DNA from: Fremontodendron californicum
Lineage: Eukaryota > Streptophyta > Magnoliopsida > Malvales > Malvaceae
Length of the DNA: 64,000 bases
Direction of reading: 5' to 3'
Assembly (NCBI GenBank): GCA_030761205.1
Contig: JAULJL010000010.1
Location: 563,001-627,000, forward strand
Shown: one piece after another, positions 1 to 11,600 of the stretch
Layout of the letters: every line of letters begins with the position of its first letter
Numbering within the stretch: the stretch's first letter is position 1
Notes under the pieces: model-generated
Seen by the model: the letters and a program-made list of their open reading frames with translations, nothing else
Database searches by the model: none
Told to the model about the DNA's origin: nothing
Program-made: the position numbers and the translations under genes

Positions 1-562
1 GGTTGATTGGGATTTAGAGTTAAATTTGTCACAATATAAAAATGTACATATATTTTGCCTACATGTACATACAACAATGCTACATGTACATATTGTTTTG
101 TGGTCTTGTACATATAAGTGGAGTTTTTTATTAAAGTATTTCTTAGTAAAATTGTTATTTTAGACTATTTTTAAATGATTTGGGTTTAGAGTTGATTGAG
201 ATTTAGAGTTGAATTTGTCACAATATAAAAATATACATATATTTCGCCTATACATACTGTTTTGTGATCATGTACATATAAGTGAATTTTTTTTATTAAA
301 ATATTTTTGAGTTAAATTTTTATTTTAGACTACTTTTAAATGATTTGGTTTTAGGGTTAATTGGGATTTAGAGCTGAATTTATCACAATATAAAAATGTA
401 CATATATTTTGCCTACATGTTTATACAACAATGCTATATGTACATACTGTTTTGTGACCATATAAATATAAGTGAACTTTTTTTATTAAAATATTTCTTA
501 ATAAAATTATTATTTTAGACTACTTGTAAATGATTTGGGTTTAGGGTTGATTGAATTTAAAA
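1..562. repeat. Imperfect tandem repeat, unit about 165-190 bp
   Basis: Three near-full units and the start of a fourth begin at about 2, 191, 356 and 546. Each begins with a GTTGATTGGGATTTAGAG-like stretch, continues through CACAATATAAAAATGTACATATATTT, short palindromic ACATGTACAT motifs and ends with TAGACTANTTTTAAATGATTTGG. Units differ by substitutions and by one gap of about 25 bp. The array runs into the left window edge, so its full length is unknown. No coding potential is seen. Confidence 0.8.
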
Positions 563-762
563 CACGTGTTTCTTTCTTTGCTTTAAAACTTAGTGATTAG
601 GGTTAAAAGAGTAAAAACAACTTCCTTCTTATTAATTTTCAAATTTAACATTTCTTTTTGAATAATAACTTTTTTCTATAGTACCAATTAATAAATTCAT
701 TTTTTTCATTGGTTGTTTTTCAAATTAATCCTATTATTTTTGATCAACTCTGCCTTTATAGA
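563..762. other. AT-rich intergenic DNA
   Basis: I see no gene, RNA or clear repeat here. The last eight bases (755-762) are the left target-site duplication of the MITE that follows. Confidence 0.6.
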
Positions 763-1066
763 TAGACCTGCTCACGGGCCGGGCAGCCCGTCCGGCCCGG
801 TAGGCCCGGCCCAATACGGGTCGGGTCTGGGCAGGATTTTTTGTGTTCCGGGCCGGCCCGACCCGGAACAGTAATTTTTATTATAATAATATTATTTTAT
901 TTAATTTTAATTATAAAAAATAAAAATAAAATAAAATTATTTTATTCCAATGAACAGTGTTTCGGACCTAAACGGACGGGCTGGACCGACCCAGGGTCGG
1001 GCCTGGACAGAGAAAATAAAAAAAAAAAACTGGGCCGCGGCCCGGTCCGGCCCATGAGCACCTCTA
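763..1066. mobile_element. hAT-type MITE, GC-rich ends, 304 bp
   Basis: The ends are imperfect inverted repeats: TAGACCTGCTCACGGGCC at the left, and on the opposite strand TAGAGGTGCTCATGGGCC at the right. It is flanked by a perfect 8-bp direct repeat, TTTATAGA, at 755-762 and 1067-1074, the target size of hAT transposases. The arms are GC-rich and the core is nearly pure A/T. It carries no transposase, so it must be non-autonomous. An open frame at 841-1104 only reads through the arms and is not a gene. A diverged relative lies at 38073-38549. Confidence 0.85.
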
Positions 1067-2263
1067 TTTATAGATGGCCACTATTTTCCTTCTCTCTCTC
1101 ATGATTTATATACTGTCCTGTCCTGTTGTGTATTTTATTTTGAGAACAGTGCAGTCATGAGATGACAATTAATTAACGATTGATTCCTAATCCTATCTTC
1201 AAATTTAAAAACTGATCAAATCAAAACCTTTTGCTATTAGTTTCAATACCAAAATAAACCTATTCATCAATTCAATACAAAAAAATTTTAAGTACCGTAA
1301 TGGATAAATTAAATCAATAAAGAATTTATATAAATTTATATACTGTCAGTGAATTAGATGATATCATCTCATTAAAAATAAAATTATTTGTAATATTTTT
1401 AATGATTTATATTTGATACACTGTCAGTATATAAATAAAATTTTAATAAACAAACATAAAACTTTAGAAATCTGTAAAATAAATTTAGATAATTATATTT
1501 TTTAATAGGTGACATCATGTGATTCATTGTCAATGTATAGATATTGACAACATATCAAATATAAATCCTATTTTTAAAGACTTTTAATGAATTAGTATCT
1601 CATGATTTATTGATAATATATAAATTTATACATAATCAATGCATTAATTATAAAAAATAAACTCTTTATTTTAATGATATTTATTTATAAAAGAAAGTTA
1701 CAAACTTTTCTTTGCTATAATTCAACAAGCAGGTTAAAAAAATTTCAAATATCTTAAGTGTTTTAATTACCTTTTTTTTTATATCTTAAATAATTAATTT
1801 TGCTTGTCGAATTTAATAAATTCAAATTGATAATTTCTCTTAACGAATGTTATGGGCTAAATTTTTATTTGAGGGCTATTATTGGGTTGGGGATTGGGCC
1901 GAGAGCTGCTTAAAGGTTTGAGAAAAAAAAAAAGTGGCGACGTCGTTTCCGGAAGTGCTGTAAATACACGTGGGCTTGGAATCGAAAGTTGGAAACTTGA
2001 AAGTCCAAAGACAGGAGAACAGCAGCACACGAAGAAAAGAAAGAAGGAAGCTGAAGCTGAAGCTGAAGGAATGCGTGATGAAACAAATTTCCAACTCTGG
2101 TAGTAGTAGTAAATAAAAATTAAAGAAGGAAACTCTGGTATTTTGTTTGGTCTTGTCTTTCTTGAACTGAATTGAAGCTCTCTGTGAAAGCAGAAGATAA
2201 TTAGGGTTTACTTAGATTAGGGTTCAGGATTCGTACTTCCTCTTCATTTTCCAAAGCAAGCAG
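1067..2263 (+). other. Upstream region and probable 5' leader of the ARID gene
   Basis: Mostly AT-rich DNA containing a small MITE (1405-1566). From about 1890 the sequence becomes less AT-rich, and 2160-2263 looks like a transcribed leader (AATTAGGGTTTACTTAGATTAGGGTT, then CTTCC-rich). I cannot fix the transcription start. Confidence 0.4.
1405..1566. mobile_element. Small MITE, 162 bp, perfect 14-bp inverted ends
   Basis: The left end is ATTTATATTTGATA and the right end is its exact reverse complement, TATCAAATATAAAT. Just inside each end are copies of a CACTGTCAGTATA / CATTGTCAATGTAT motif. The same ends and inner motif occur at 35422-35597, so this is a family. I could not identify a clean target-site duplication here, and a partial further copy may lie at 1323-1384. 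Confidence 0.6.
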
Positions 2264-2644
2264 GCAAGTCTCTCTTTCTTCCTCATTGCTCCTTTCCTAT
2301 TTGATATTTGCATTTTCTTTATGCAATAAAATCCTATAGATTACTCATTGTTTTTGATTCATTCTCCTTTTAAATTTTAAGAGAATCAACCACAGATACT
2401 AAAGTTGAGGCCTTTTTTCCCCCTTTAGTTTAGCTGTCGTTCTGATTCCCATTCCCATTCCAAAATCATTTTGTTGTTAGGATTATTTGCTTCACCTCAT
2501 CAATGGTTTGTGGTTTCCTAATTAACTGATGCGCTTCCTTGAAAAAAAGGACTGCTCAGTTGTTAATTCAAAAAACTATTTTGTCCTTTTTCTTCTTTAC
2601 GAAAAAAAGAAGAAAGAAAAACTAAATATAATCTGGATGTGTAG
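2264..2644 (+). other. Probable 5'-UTR intron of the ARID gene with a GC-AG donor
   Basis: The leader ends in CAG followed by GCAAGT, the consensus of the rare GC-AG donor class. The sequence then turns T-rich and reaches ATGTGTAG at 2637-2644, 23 bases upstream of the start codon at 2668. No comparable GT donor stands out at this boundary. This is inferred from consensus only. Confidence 0.4.
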
Positions 2645-2667
2645 GAGGAGTTTTCAACCTTTCATTA

Positions 2668-5600
2668 ATGGAATCCAAGGAAAATGAAAACAAGGAGGCG
2701 GAACTAGGTGCTTCCGACATGAACGAGGGAGACCATCCAGTTAATCCACCGCTTCAGCAACATCCTTCTTCCCCTTCCTCCGTGCCCTTGGAGGCTAACT
2801 CCATAACCTCTCACACGGGGCATGCCAATGCTGATAACAACATACAACCACATTCTACTCCAGCTCAGCACTCTCCGAGCTTACTTCCTGTCCCCAATGT
2901 TCAACCTTCACTAAAGCCTGCTATAGAAATCCTAAGTAATATGAAATCTGAATCCTCTTCTATTTCTGATTTCATGACCCCCACGGATGCTAAAAGTCAC
3001 TCCCCTTCTTCCTCCAATCATATTCAAACTGCTGAAGCCACAACTGATGTTAAAACTGAAACCTCCTCTGTCTCACCTCTTAAACCCACTGCAAATGCCA
3101 AAACTGAAACTTCTTCTGCATTACCTCAAAGTAAAACTAATTGTGATGGTAACCCCATACCCATCTGCCCTATTGAACCTGAACCGCTTACGCCTTGTCC
3201 ATCATTTTCTGATATGAAACTGGTGAAGGAGAAGGTGGAAGATGTGAAGAATGGGGTCAACAAACTGGACTTACCTACACCCCCTGTAAATGGAAACAGC
3301 AATTCCGAGCTCTCATTTCTCTTGGATGACATTCATTTTTCTGATGGCAATGAGTCAGGAACAGAAGAGGAGCAATCAGTCTTCATGAAGCAACTGGAAA
3401 TTTTCTTCAAAGAGAGAGGCATGGAATTTAAGCCTCCTAAATTTTATGGTGAAGGGCTCAATTGCCTTAAGTAAGTTTATTGGTACTTGTATTATTGTTT
3501 TCTATTTGCAACTGTGATGTGTTGTGAAATTTCTATTTGACTGACATTTATTCACCTTTTACGGGGATAAGATTGTGGAGAGCTGTTACTAGATTGGGTG
3601 GCTATGACAAGGTACACAGTGTTTTGCCTTGATTTCAATTAAATTTTATAATTTTCACATGCATTGTGCTATTCTACTTCTATGAATTGTATATGGTTTT
3701 AGGGTGGCCAAGTTAAGGAATGCAGTATGATTGGAGCTGGCAATTACCACATTTTAAGTAATTTCAAGTGGAATAAATTTATTTTACCATGTGCATGAAA
3801 TATTCAGTCTTGGCTCCAATCCATCCTCCCCCCACAAACTTCTTTTCTGTTTGGATCTTGTTTGGTATTTTGTATACAAATTGCCTGGCAGGTAATCAAG
3901 CGTATTTTTTTGTTGTTGTTGATAATATGCTGTTTCAGTGGAATGCTAGTTAATAATCTTGTTATTGCTACTTTATTTGTGTGTAAATCCTTCTGAAGAG
4001 AACTGTCTCTTTTGACTTTCATAACATCACTTTTTCTCCTGTAATTATGCAAGGTCTTTGTTTGTTTATGTTAGATTTCTGAATTACTGGCAAATACTAC
4101 ATTTCTACTCATATAATTTTTTACTTTTTGAGAACTTATATTAGATTAGAAAAGTGTATACAAATTTGGGTTATTGTACAATATATTCACTCTGAACTCA
4201 ATCCTCTTGGAAAACTCTCTCTCTCTCTCTCTCTGACACACACACATTTTTAAAGAACTTCTCCTAAACTGAGTAGTTTATATATCATGCCACTGTTTGT
4301 TGTGTGGATTGCTCTGATGACTATATTCTATTTAACTCTTTATACGCATTCTTTTTCTGTTGCAAATGTGGATATAAACCACTTTTTGACTCTGGATAGG
4401 TAACTTCATGTAAATTGTGGCGGCAAGTTGGAGAATCTTTCAAGCCCCCAAAGTAAGGAGCAAGATGCAAAGTTACTTTCAGTCTTGTTTTTTAGCTTGC
4501 ATATGCAAATCTCCTTATTTAAGAGATTGATAATGTGGTTCAATCAATTACTTTTAAAATCATTTATGAACTGTAGTTCTTAAGGACAAATGTTGCTCAT
4601 TATGAAGTGAAAATGTTATATTTGCTAGATTGAGTTCTCTCTCTCCCTTCCTACCCCCAACCCAAAGGATCAACGATATTTATATCTTTTCTGTTTCTAT
4701 TTGTGCAGGACCTGTACTACTGTTTCATGGACATTTCGTGGTTTCTATGAGAAGGTATTTACATTGTGAATCATTCATGCTTAGGCAAACAGTCTTGCGT
4801 CTCATTTTTTGTTTGTTAACATTCCCGCATGGGTCTGCACCTTTAGTTACACTGCTCTCTAGACTGTGCAAATTACATTGCATAGAATTAAAAAAAAAAA
4901 AAAAAGGAAAAAGGAACTCAACTTCCTTTCAATATCCTCCTGGTGCCATACTCGTACATCAAGTGGAGTGCCTTTTTGATGACAGATCTTGGCATGATGT
5001 GCCATGTCATAAGCAGATGTCTGGCTCAGAATTTACTTTGTGATTCACATATATTCTATGCAAAATTGGGTTTTATGCCTTGTTTCCTTCACATAATTGA
5101 GACAGTTCTTATGCCATGCTTTACTTTTTTTGGGGTTTATAGTTTTTGTGCTTGTTCAGGCACTCCTTGATTATGAAAGGCATAAGACATGCGGGGGTGA
5201 GCTTAATATACCTATTGCTTCCCAATCAGAGTCTATGAATGTTGATAATCAGGTAATATGAGCTATCTTTCTACTGTCAGATTTCAAAGAAAAAAGGATA
5301 ATGATTTAGATTGTGGTAAGTTTATGCGTCTTTTAAAGTATTCAACTTTAAGCAATCATGTTTCCCCGACCTTGTCTGCTTAAAAGTTGTATGGTCTATA
5401 CTTTGCAAAGGGCTTAAATATAAAATTGCCACTTTGATGCAGGGTAGAAACTAGAACAGTAAACAAACTAAGAAAAATAGGCGGTAGATCGAAAAAGGAC
5501 TCTAGGTTTAGGTGCAAATCTACTAAACCTTTATTAGAAAAAGTTAAAACTCTGAAAATAATATCAATAATCTGATCGGCTGCTACCCTAAGTAAGGGTA

Positions 5601-8600
5601 TTTATAATAACCCTAAGTTATTAAAAGTCACATGCTTAAATAAAATACCTAAATAGCATAAGACTTCTACTTAAAATAAACTAGGTAAACAAGCATAAAC
5701 TTGAAGACTTCTACTTAAAATAAACTAAGTAAACAAACATAAACTTTAATAATTAAATCGATGCTCCTGCATCAATCTCCCTTGGTTAAAAAGGAGCTGA
5801 CTCCGTAGAATAAACCTTGGCCGCTTCAGCATATACTTCAGGGTCGATCTTCCTTAATTCTTCCTCGGCAATCCATGTACTTTCACAAGCTGGTTTGCCC
5901 AACCACTTTATTAGGAATCGTCTATAAGCATTACCTCTTCTAGACTTCACTTCCCTTACATCTAGAACTTCTTGGACAACATCAGCTTGCTTAGTAGGAA
6001 GTTGATCAGCTTGGTCTTCAATTGTGGTCACATTCTCTTCATCAAACCCCTCAAAAGAATATAAATCAGAAACATTAAAAATGGGACTGATTTGTAACTC
6101 ACCAGGCAGCTCAATTAGATAGGCATTCGAGCTAATCTTCTTCAATACCTTACATGGACCAAACTTCCGAAACTTTAGCTTATGATAAGTACCCTTAGGA
6201 AATCTATCTTTCTTCAAGTGGACCAACACTAGGTCTCCTTCCTCAAATTCTTTGAAACGTCTATGCTGATTGGCAGCATTAGCATATGCGGCATTGTTGG
6301 CTTTTAGGGCTGTTTGCACTTCCTCATGAAGCTTGCGGACATGGTCAGCAAAGGCTTCTCCATCTTCACTCACCCTAGATTCTTGCGGCAATGGCACTAG
6401 GTCCAACACATGTTGAGGTTTGAGACCATAAGCAACTTCAAATGGAGTCTTCTTGATAGTTCTATTAACTGAGTTGTTGTAAGCAAACTCAGCTTGAGGT
6501 ATAACTGAATCCCAACCCTTCACATGGTTTTTAACCAAACACCTTAGCAAATTACCCAAGCTCCTATTAATGGCTTCAGTCTGACCATTTGTTTGTGGAT
6601 GACAAGTGCTGGAATATTTTAATTCAGTTCCTAACTTCCGCCACAAAGTCCTCCAAAAATGACCCACAAACTTGACATCCCTGTCAGAAACAATCGAAGT
6701 AGGAACACCATGCAAACGTACCACTTCTTTAAAAAACAAATCAGCTATGTGGGAAGCATCCGCTGTTTTGGAGCAAGGAATAAAATGTGCCATTTTAGAA
6801 AATCTATCCACTACAACAAAAATCGAGTCATACCCTTTGGATGTCTTAGGAAGGCCAAGGTGCCTCCGGTTCTGGTAATGGCGTGTACAACCCAGTGTTT
6901 TGGGATGTCCCTTTGCCGAACTGACAAATAGAACACCGTTGCACAAACCTGCTCACATCTTTATACATTCGCGGCCAATAATAGCGATCTGTCACCAGCG
7001 CTATTGTCTTGTCCCTGCCAAAATGTCCACCTAAACCATTCCCATGAAGTTCCCTGATAATCTGTTCTCGAAAAGACCCTTCAGGAATACAAAGCTGATT
7101 ACCCTTAAAAAGGTACCCGTCATGCAACCTGTATGGCAGCTGCTGGTCAGCTTCTGTCCCCTGTAAATCTGCCACAATCTGCTTAAAATCAGAATCAGTA
7201 ACATACTGATTTTTGAGTTCTTCGAAGCCAATAACTTGGGAACTCATTGTCGTTAAAATTAACGATCGCCGACTCAAGGCATCAGCCACCACATTAGTCT
7301 TCCCTGTCTTATACTTCAAGGAAAAATTAAATTCATCCAAATACGAACTCCATTTAGCATGACGATCATTGAGCTTCTTTTGCGAACTCAAATACCTTAG
7401 GGCTTGATGGTCTGAATAAACCACGAATTCCCTATAGGCTAGATAGTGCTGCCAATGCCGAATGGCCCTCACCAAAGCATAAAATTCCAGATCATAAGTG
7501 GAATACCTTCAAAGGCTTTCCTTCTTGACTAAGAACAGCCCCAATCCCGTTATGGGAAGCATCACATTCCACAACAAATAATTTACCAAAATCCGGTAAC
7601 GCTAGAACTGGTGCGGCTGTCAACAGGAGTTTAATTCGCTCAAAAGCTTTCTGAGCTGAATTGGTCCATTCGAAATGCTCTTTCTTCAAAGTTTCTGTGA
7701 TAGGACTCATAATGGAGCTGAAATTCCTTATGAACCTCCTATAAAATGAAGCTAAACCATGGAAACTCCTTACTTCTTTGGCTGACTGTGGTGCTGGCCA
7801 GTCTTGGATTGCTAGGACCTTTCCCGGATCTGGTTTCAGCCCTTCGGCAGAAACAATGAACCCCAAAAACACCACTTCTGTTTGTAAAAATGAGCACTTC
7901 TTCAAATTTACAAAAAGCTTCTCTTTTTGTAGGACCTCTAGAACTTGGCGCAAGTGCACTAAATGCTCTCTTTCACTTCGACTGTAAATCAGAATATCGT
8001 CAAAATAAACGACAATAAAACGTGTCAGAAAAGGTTTGAGTACCTCAGTCACGATGCGCATGAATGTGCTAGGAGCATTTGACAAGCCGAAAGGCATTAC
8101 TAGCCATTCATATAAGCCATCCGGGGTCTTGAAAGCAGTCTTCCACTCATCTCCTTCTCTCAATCTGATTTGATGATAACCACTTCTCAAATCAATTTTA
8201 GAAAATACCTTAGAACCAGCCAATTGATCGAGCATGTCCTCCAATCGTGGGATTGGAAACCTGTACTTGACTGTGATTTTGTTTATGGCTCGACTATCCA
8301 CACACATCCTCCAAGAACCATCTTTCTTAGGGGCTAACAAGGCCGGACAAGCACAAGGACTTTTGCTTTCTCGCACTAACCCTTTTTCCATCAACTCTTC
8401 AACCTGTTTTTGCATCTTAAGCCGCTGTGCAGGCGGTATTCTGTATGCTGGCAGATTTGGTAGAGAAGCTCCCGGTACTAAATCCGTGGCATGTTAAATG
8501 CTCCTCATTGGTGGTAGGCCTTGAGGCAAGGTATCACCTACCAAATCAGCAAACTCCTCTAATAATCGTTGAACTGCCATAGGTTGTTCCCTGCTGTCCC

Positions 8601-11600
8601 CATCACTGTCGACACCATTAGCAACCTTGCTGATAACAGCGAACATCACTCCTGCTTCCCTTCCTTCATCCTCCAACTCTTCAGCTGTTAAGAACCCATT
8701 CAATTTGCTGGTGTTAGGTGTCGCAACCTCTCTATGGGGATGTAGAGTGTACTTTTTACCCGCTCTATGGAAGGAATATGTATTTTCCTTAGTGTAGTGT
8801 TGCATATCATGGTCATATAACCAAGGTCGACCCAAAAGAATATGACAAGCATCCATTGGCACAACGGCGCATAGCGCCTCATCATCCACATTACTACCCA
8901 TAACAAATTTAACTAAGCATTGAGATTGTACCGGTATCTCAAAGCCTTTTTTAACCCATTGGATCTTGTATGGGTGAGGGTGTTTCTCTGTAGGCAAGTG
9001 CAATTTGTCGACTGTTTCCTTGGAAATATAATTTTCCGAACTCCCATTGTCGATAATAGCATCACATACTTTGGTACCACAAAGAACACGGGTTCGAAAT
9101 ATGCTTCGCCTCCTCCAATCTTCCTTATCATCTTTGGAGGTTGTTGTCATAACTCTCCGAACCATTAAAGACTCTCCTTGTACCGGATAAATATCCACAT
9201 CATCATCATCATCATTATGGTCATCATAGATTGGTTCCGACAAGTCTTGACCATCCTCATCTATTTCAATCAGATTCACCCTTCGTTTAGGACATGTGTA
9301 AGAAGCATGTCCCCTTTCTCCACAACTGAAACACCGAATCTGACTTCCAGCCCCTGTTTTGTTAGGATTTGACTGTGTGCCGCCTCCTGTTTTGCCATAA
9401 CCTGCTTGTGTGCCGCCCCTGTACTCATTCTGCCCCTTGTAACCCTTGCTACTGCCCATGGAGTTGCTGCCAGTCAGTTTACTGGTTGAGGCAGCCCCTT
9501 TCCCACTGAAATTGCCGTGGGAGGCAGAATCTGTCTTGTTGAAAATAGGCCTCCTAGCACCATAGCCTAATACCCTTTTTTCAGCTTGCAAGGCTGCTTG
9601 TCTCGCATCTTCTAAAGTGAACAACCGAACCACCCCCAACTCATCTCTAATGCTTAGATCCATTCCCGCAAGATAGCGAGATGTTAATTGCTCATTGGTT
9701 TCCTTCAAACTGACTCTAATAGACAGATTGTTAAAGTCAGATGTGTATTGGTCAATCGACCTACCATTCTGTCTGAGTAGATGAAATTTGCGATAAAGAT
9801 CCATGGCATAATCTGCTGGTAGGAACTGTTTCCGCATCTTGCTCTTCATGTGTTCCCAACTACCAATTTTCAGCTTTCCTTGACGTGCCCGCTGCTCTTC
9901 AACTCTCTTCCACCATTGAAGTGCCGCCCTTTTCAAGTGAAGCTTCACAAACAATACCATTCGATGCTCTGCCATGGGCTTCCATTCGAAATAATTATCC
10001 ACCGTGGCTTCCCAATCTAGATAATCTTCAGCGTGTAGAGATCCCCATGGAAATCATCCACTTGGATCCTCACTCCTCCTCCATTCAAGTCCAAGGCATG
10101 TAACAACCTATCTTCCAATCCACCTCTTGCTGCCAGATTTGCAGGTCCAGCGTTATGGAAGGGGTTCTCAGCCTCTCCCTCATCGGATTCTTCCTCCTGA
10201 CCACCTTCCGGTAAATCAAAAGGGTTGTGGTCACCTTCCGGCATCTCCATTCGGGCTCCCACTAGTCCTGGTCGCTGCAAGGCTTGAACAGCCCGCGACA
10301 ATTCTTCAATCATCTGCCTCATCTCATTCAAATCAGTTTGCTGCCCTTGATTTCCCCTGGCACGACCTCTACCACGTCCAACCATGGTTGATGGTGAATC
10401 TCGACACAAAACAAGGATCTTGTTTAGCTCTGATACCAATTTGATGCAGGGTAGAAACTAGAACAGTAAACAAACTAAGAAAAATAGGTTGTAGATCGAA
10501 AAAGGACTATAGGTTTAGGTGCAAATCTGCTAAACCTTTATTAGAAAGAGTTAAAACTCTGAAAATAATATCAATAATCTGATCGGCTGCTACCCTAAGT
10601 TAGGGTATTTATAATAACCCTAAGTTATTAAAAGTCACATGCCTAAATAAAATACCTAAATAGCATAAGACTTCTACTTAAAATAAACTAGGTAAACAAG
10701 CATAAACTTGAAGACTTCTACTTAAAATAAACTAAGTAAACAAACATAAACTTTAATAATTAAATCGATGCTCCTGCATCACACTTGTACTATACCTCTT
10801 TTCCCACTTTGGTACCTAAAGAATTTTTGGCCCTAATCGGGTACCTATAGTATAATTTTGTACCCCAATTAGGTACCTGATTTGGACAAAAAATTATACT
10901 ATAGGTACCAGATTAGGGCCAAAAATTCTTTAAGTACCAAAGTGGGAAAAGAGGTATAGTACAGGGGGCAATTTTATATTTAAGCCTTTGCAAAGCTTGT
11001 TACCTTTTGCATCTCTAGTTAGAATAGGTTTTGTGAGGTTTATCTTTCTTAATTATCCCTTCCAACATTCTTTATGATGCTGGTTGTAATTAGGCTTCAG
11101 GATCTGGTAGAGCACGAAGGGATGCAGCTGCACGTGCTATGCGGGGTTGGCACTCACGTCATTTCCGTAATGGTGAAGTCAGTGACCCGATAATTAAGGT
11201 TTGTATGAAAATCGAGCATGCAATTTGTCTCTTTTTTTTCCTATTCATCCATAAAGTGGGAAAAAGACGAAAAGAAGAGCTCTGTTTCTCCTTGTCCTGT
11301 GCATTTTCATGTGTAATCTTTTGATCATGATATAGTATTATATTGCAATTTATCATCTCTTTTTTTTGTAGGATAAGAATTCTATTTCTCCGCAAAAGCG
11401 TGAAAAACAGCTTAAAAGCCTGGGTATGTCCTTTAAACCGATTTTGCTTGCTGGCTGTTTTAAAGATGATGAAGATCTTAGAAACTGGATTCTTGCGTAT
11501 TAATGCAGGTTTGCTTAAACGTAAGAAACCATCTTACTTGGACCATGCTGTCAAGGCTGCACGTACCAAAGTATCTAAGGCACAGTTAAGATCCATTTTA

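Larger units (their letters stand above)
5435..10781 (-). mobile_element. Ty3 (Gypsy) chromovirus LTR retrotransposon, 5,347 bp, complete ends but broken coding region
   Basis: Two 340-bp LTRs (5435-5774, 10442-10781) begin TGATGCA and end TGCATCA. A perfect 5-bp target duplication, CACTT, lies at 5430-5434 and 10782-10786. The internal region reads on the minus strand: tRNA primer site, gag with zinc knuckle, protease, reverse transcriptase, RNase H, integrase, chromodomain. Protease-RT-RNase H-integrase order is that of Ty3/Gypsy, and the C-terminal chromodomain marks a chromovirus; the compact size suggests a Reina-like lineage, which I have not tested. The frame is broken four times (see the parts). 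The LTRs differ at 7 of 340 sites with no gaps. It lies antisense to the ARID gene, inside its intron 5. Confidence 0.95.
5411..10986. mobile_element. Fold-back Mutator-type MITE, split by the retrotransposon
   Basis: Without the insert this element is about 224 bp: 5411-5434 plus 10787-10986. The ends are GGCTTAAATATAAAATTGCC and its reverse complement, and the inverted homology continues almost to the centre, so the whole element can fold into one hairpin (the two ACCAAAGTGGGAAAAGAGG arms are at about 10795 and 10937). It is flanked by a perfect 9-bp duplication, TTTGCAAAG, at 5402-5410 and 10987-10995; 9 bp is the usual Mutator/MULE target size. No transposase is encoded. The retrotransposon sits 24 bp inside its left arm. 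Confidence 0.88.

Noticed and set aside
841..1104. 87-aa open frame on the + strand
   Set aside because: It is the GC-rich arms and A/T core of a MITE read as protein.
4630..5043. 137-aa open frame on the + strand between ARID exons
   Set aside because: It reads through intron, exon 4 and a T/A-rich intron in the wrong frame. The real exon here is 4709-4754.
7000..10385. Endogenous pararetrovirus as an explanation for the gag-pol frames
   Set aside because: Paired LTRs, a 5-bp target duplication, an integrase and a chromodomain all indicate a Ty3-type LTR retrotransposon.
9885..10444. Two + strand frames opposite the retrotransposon gag
   Set aside because: Antisense shadows of gag codons with no domain of their own.
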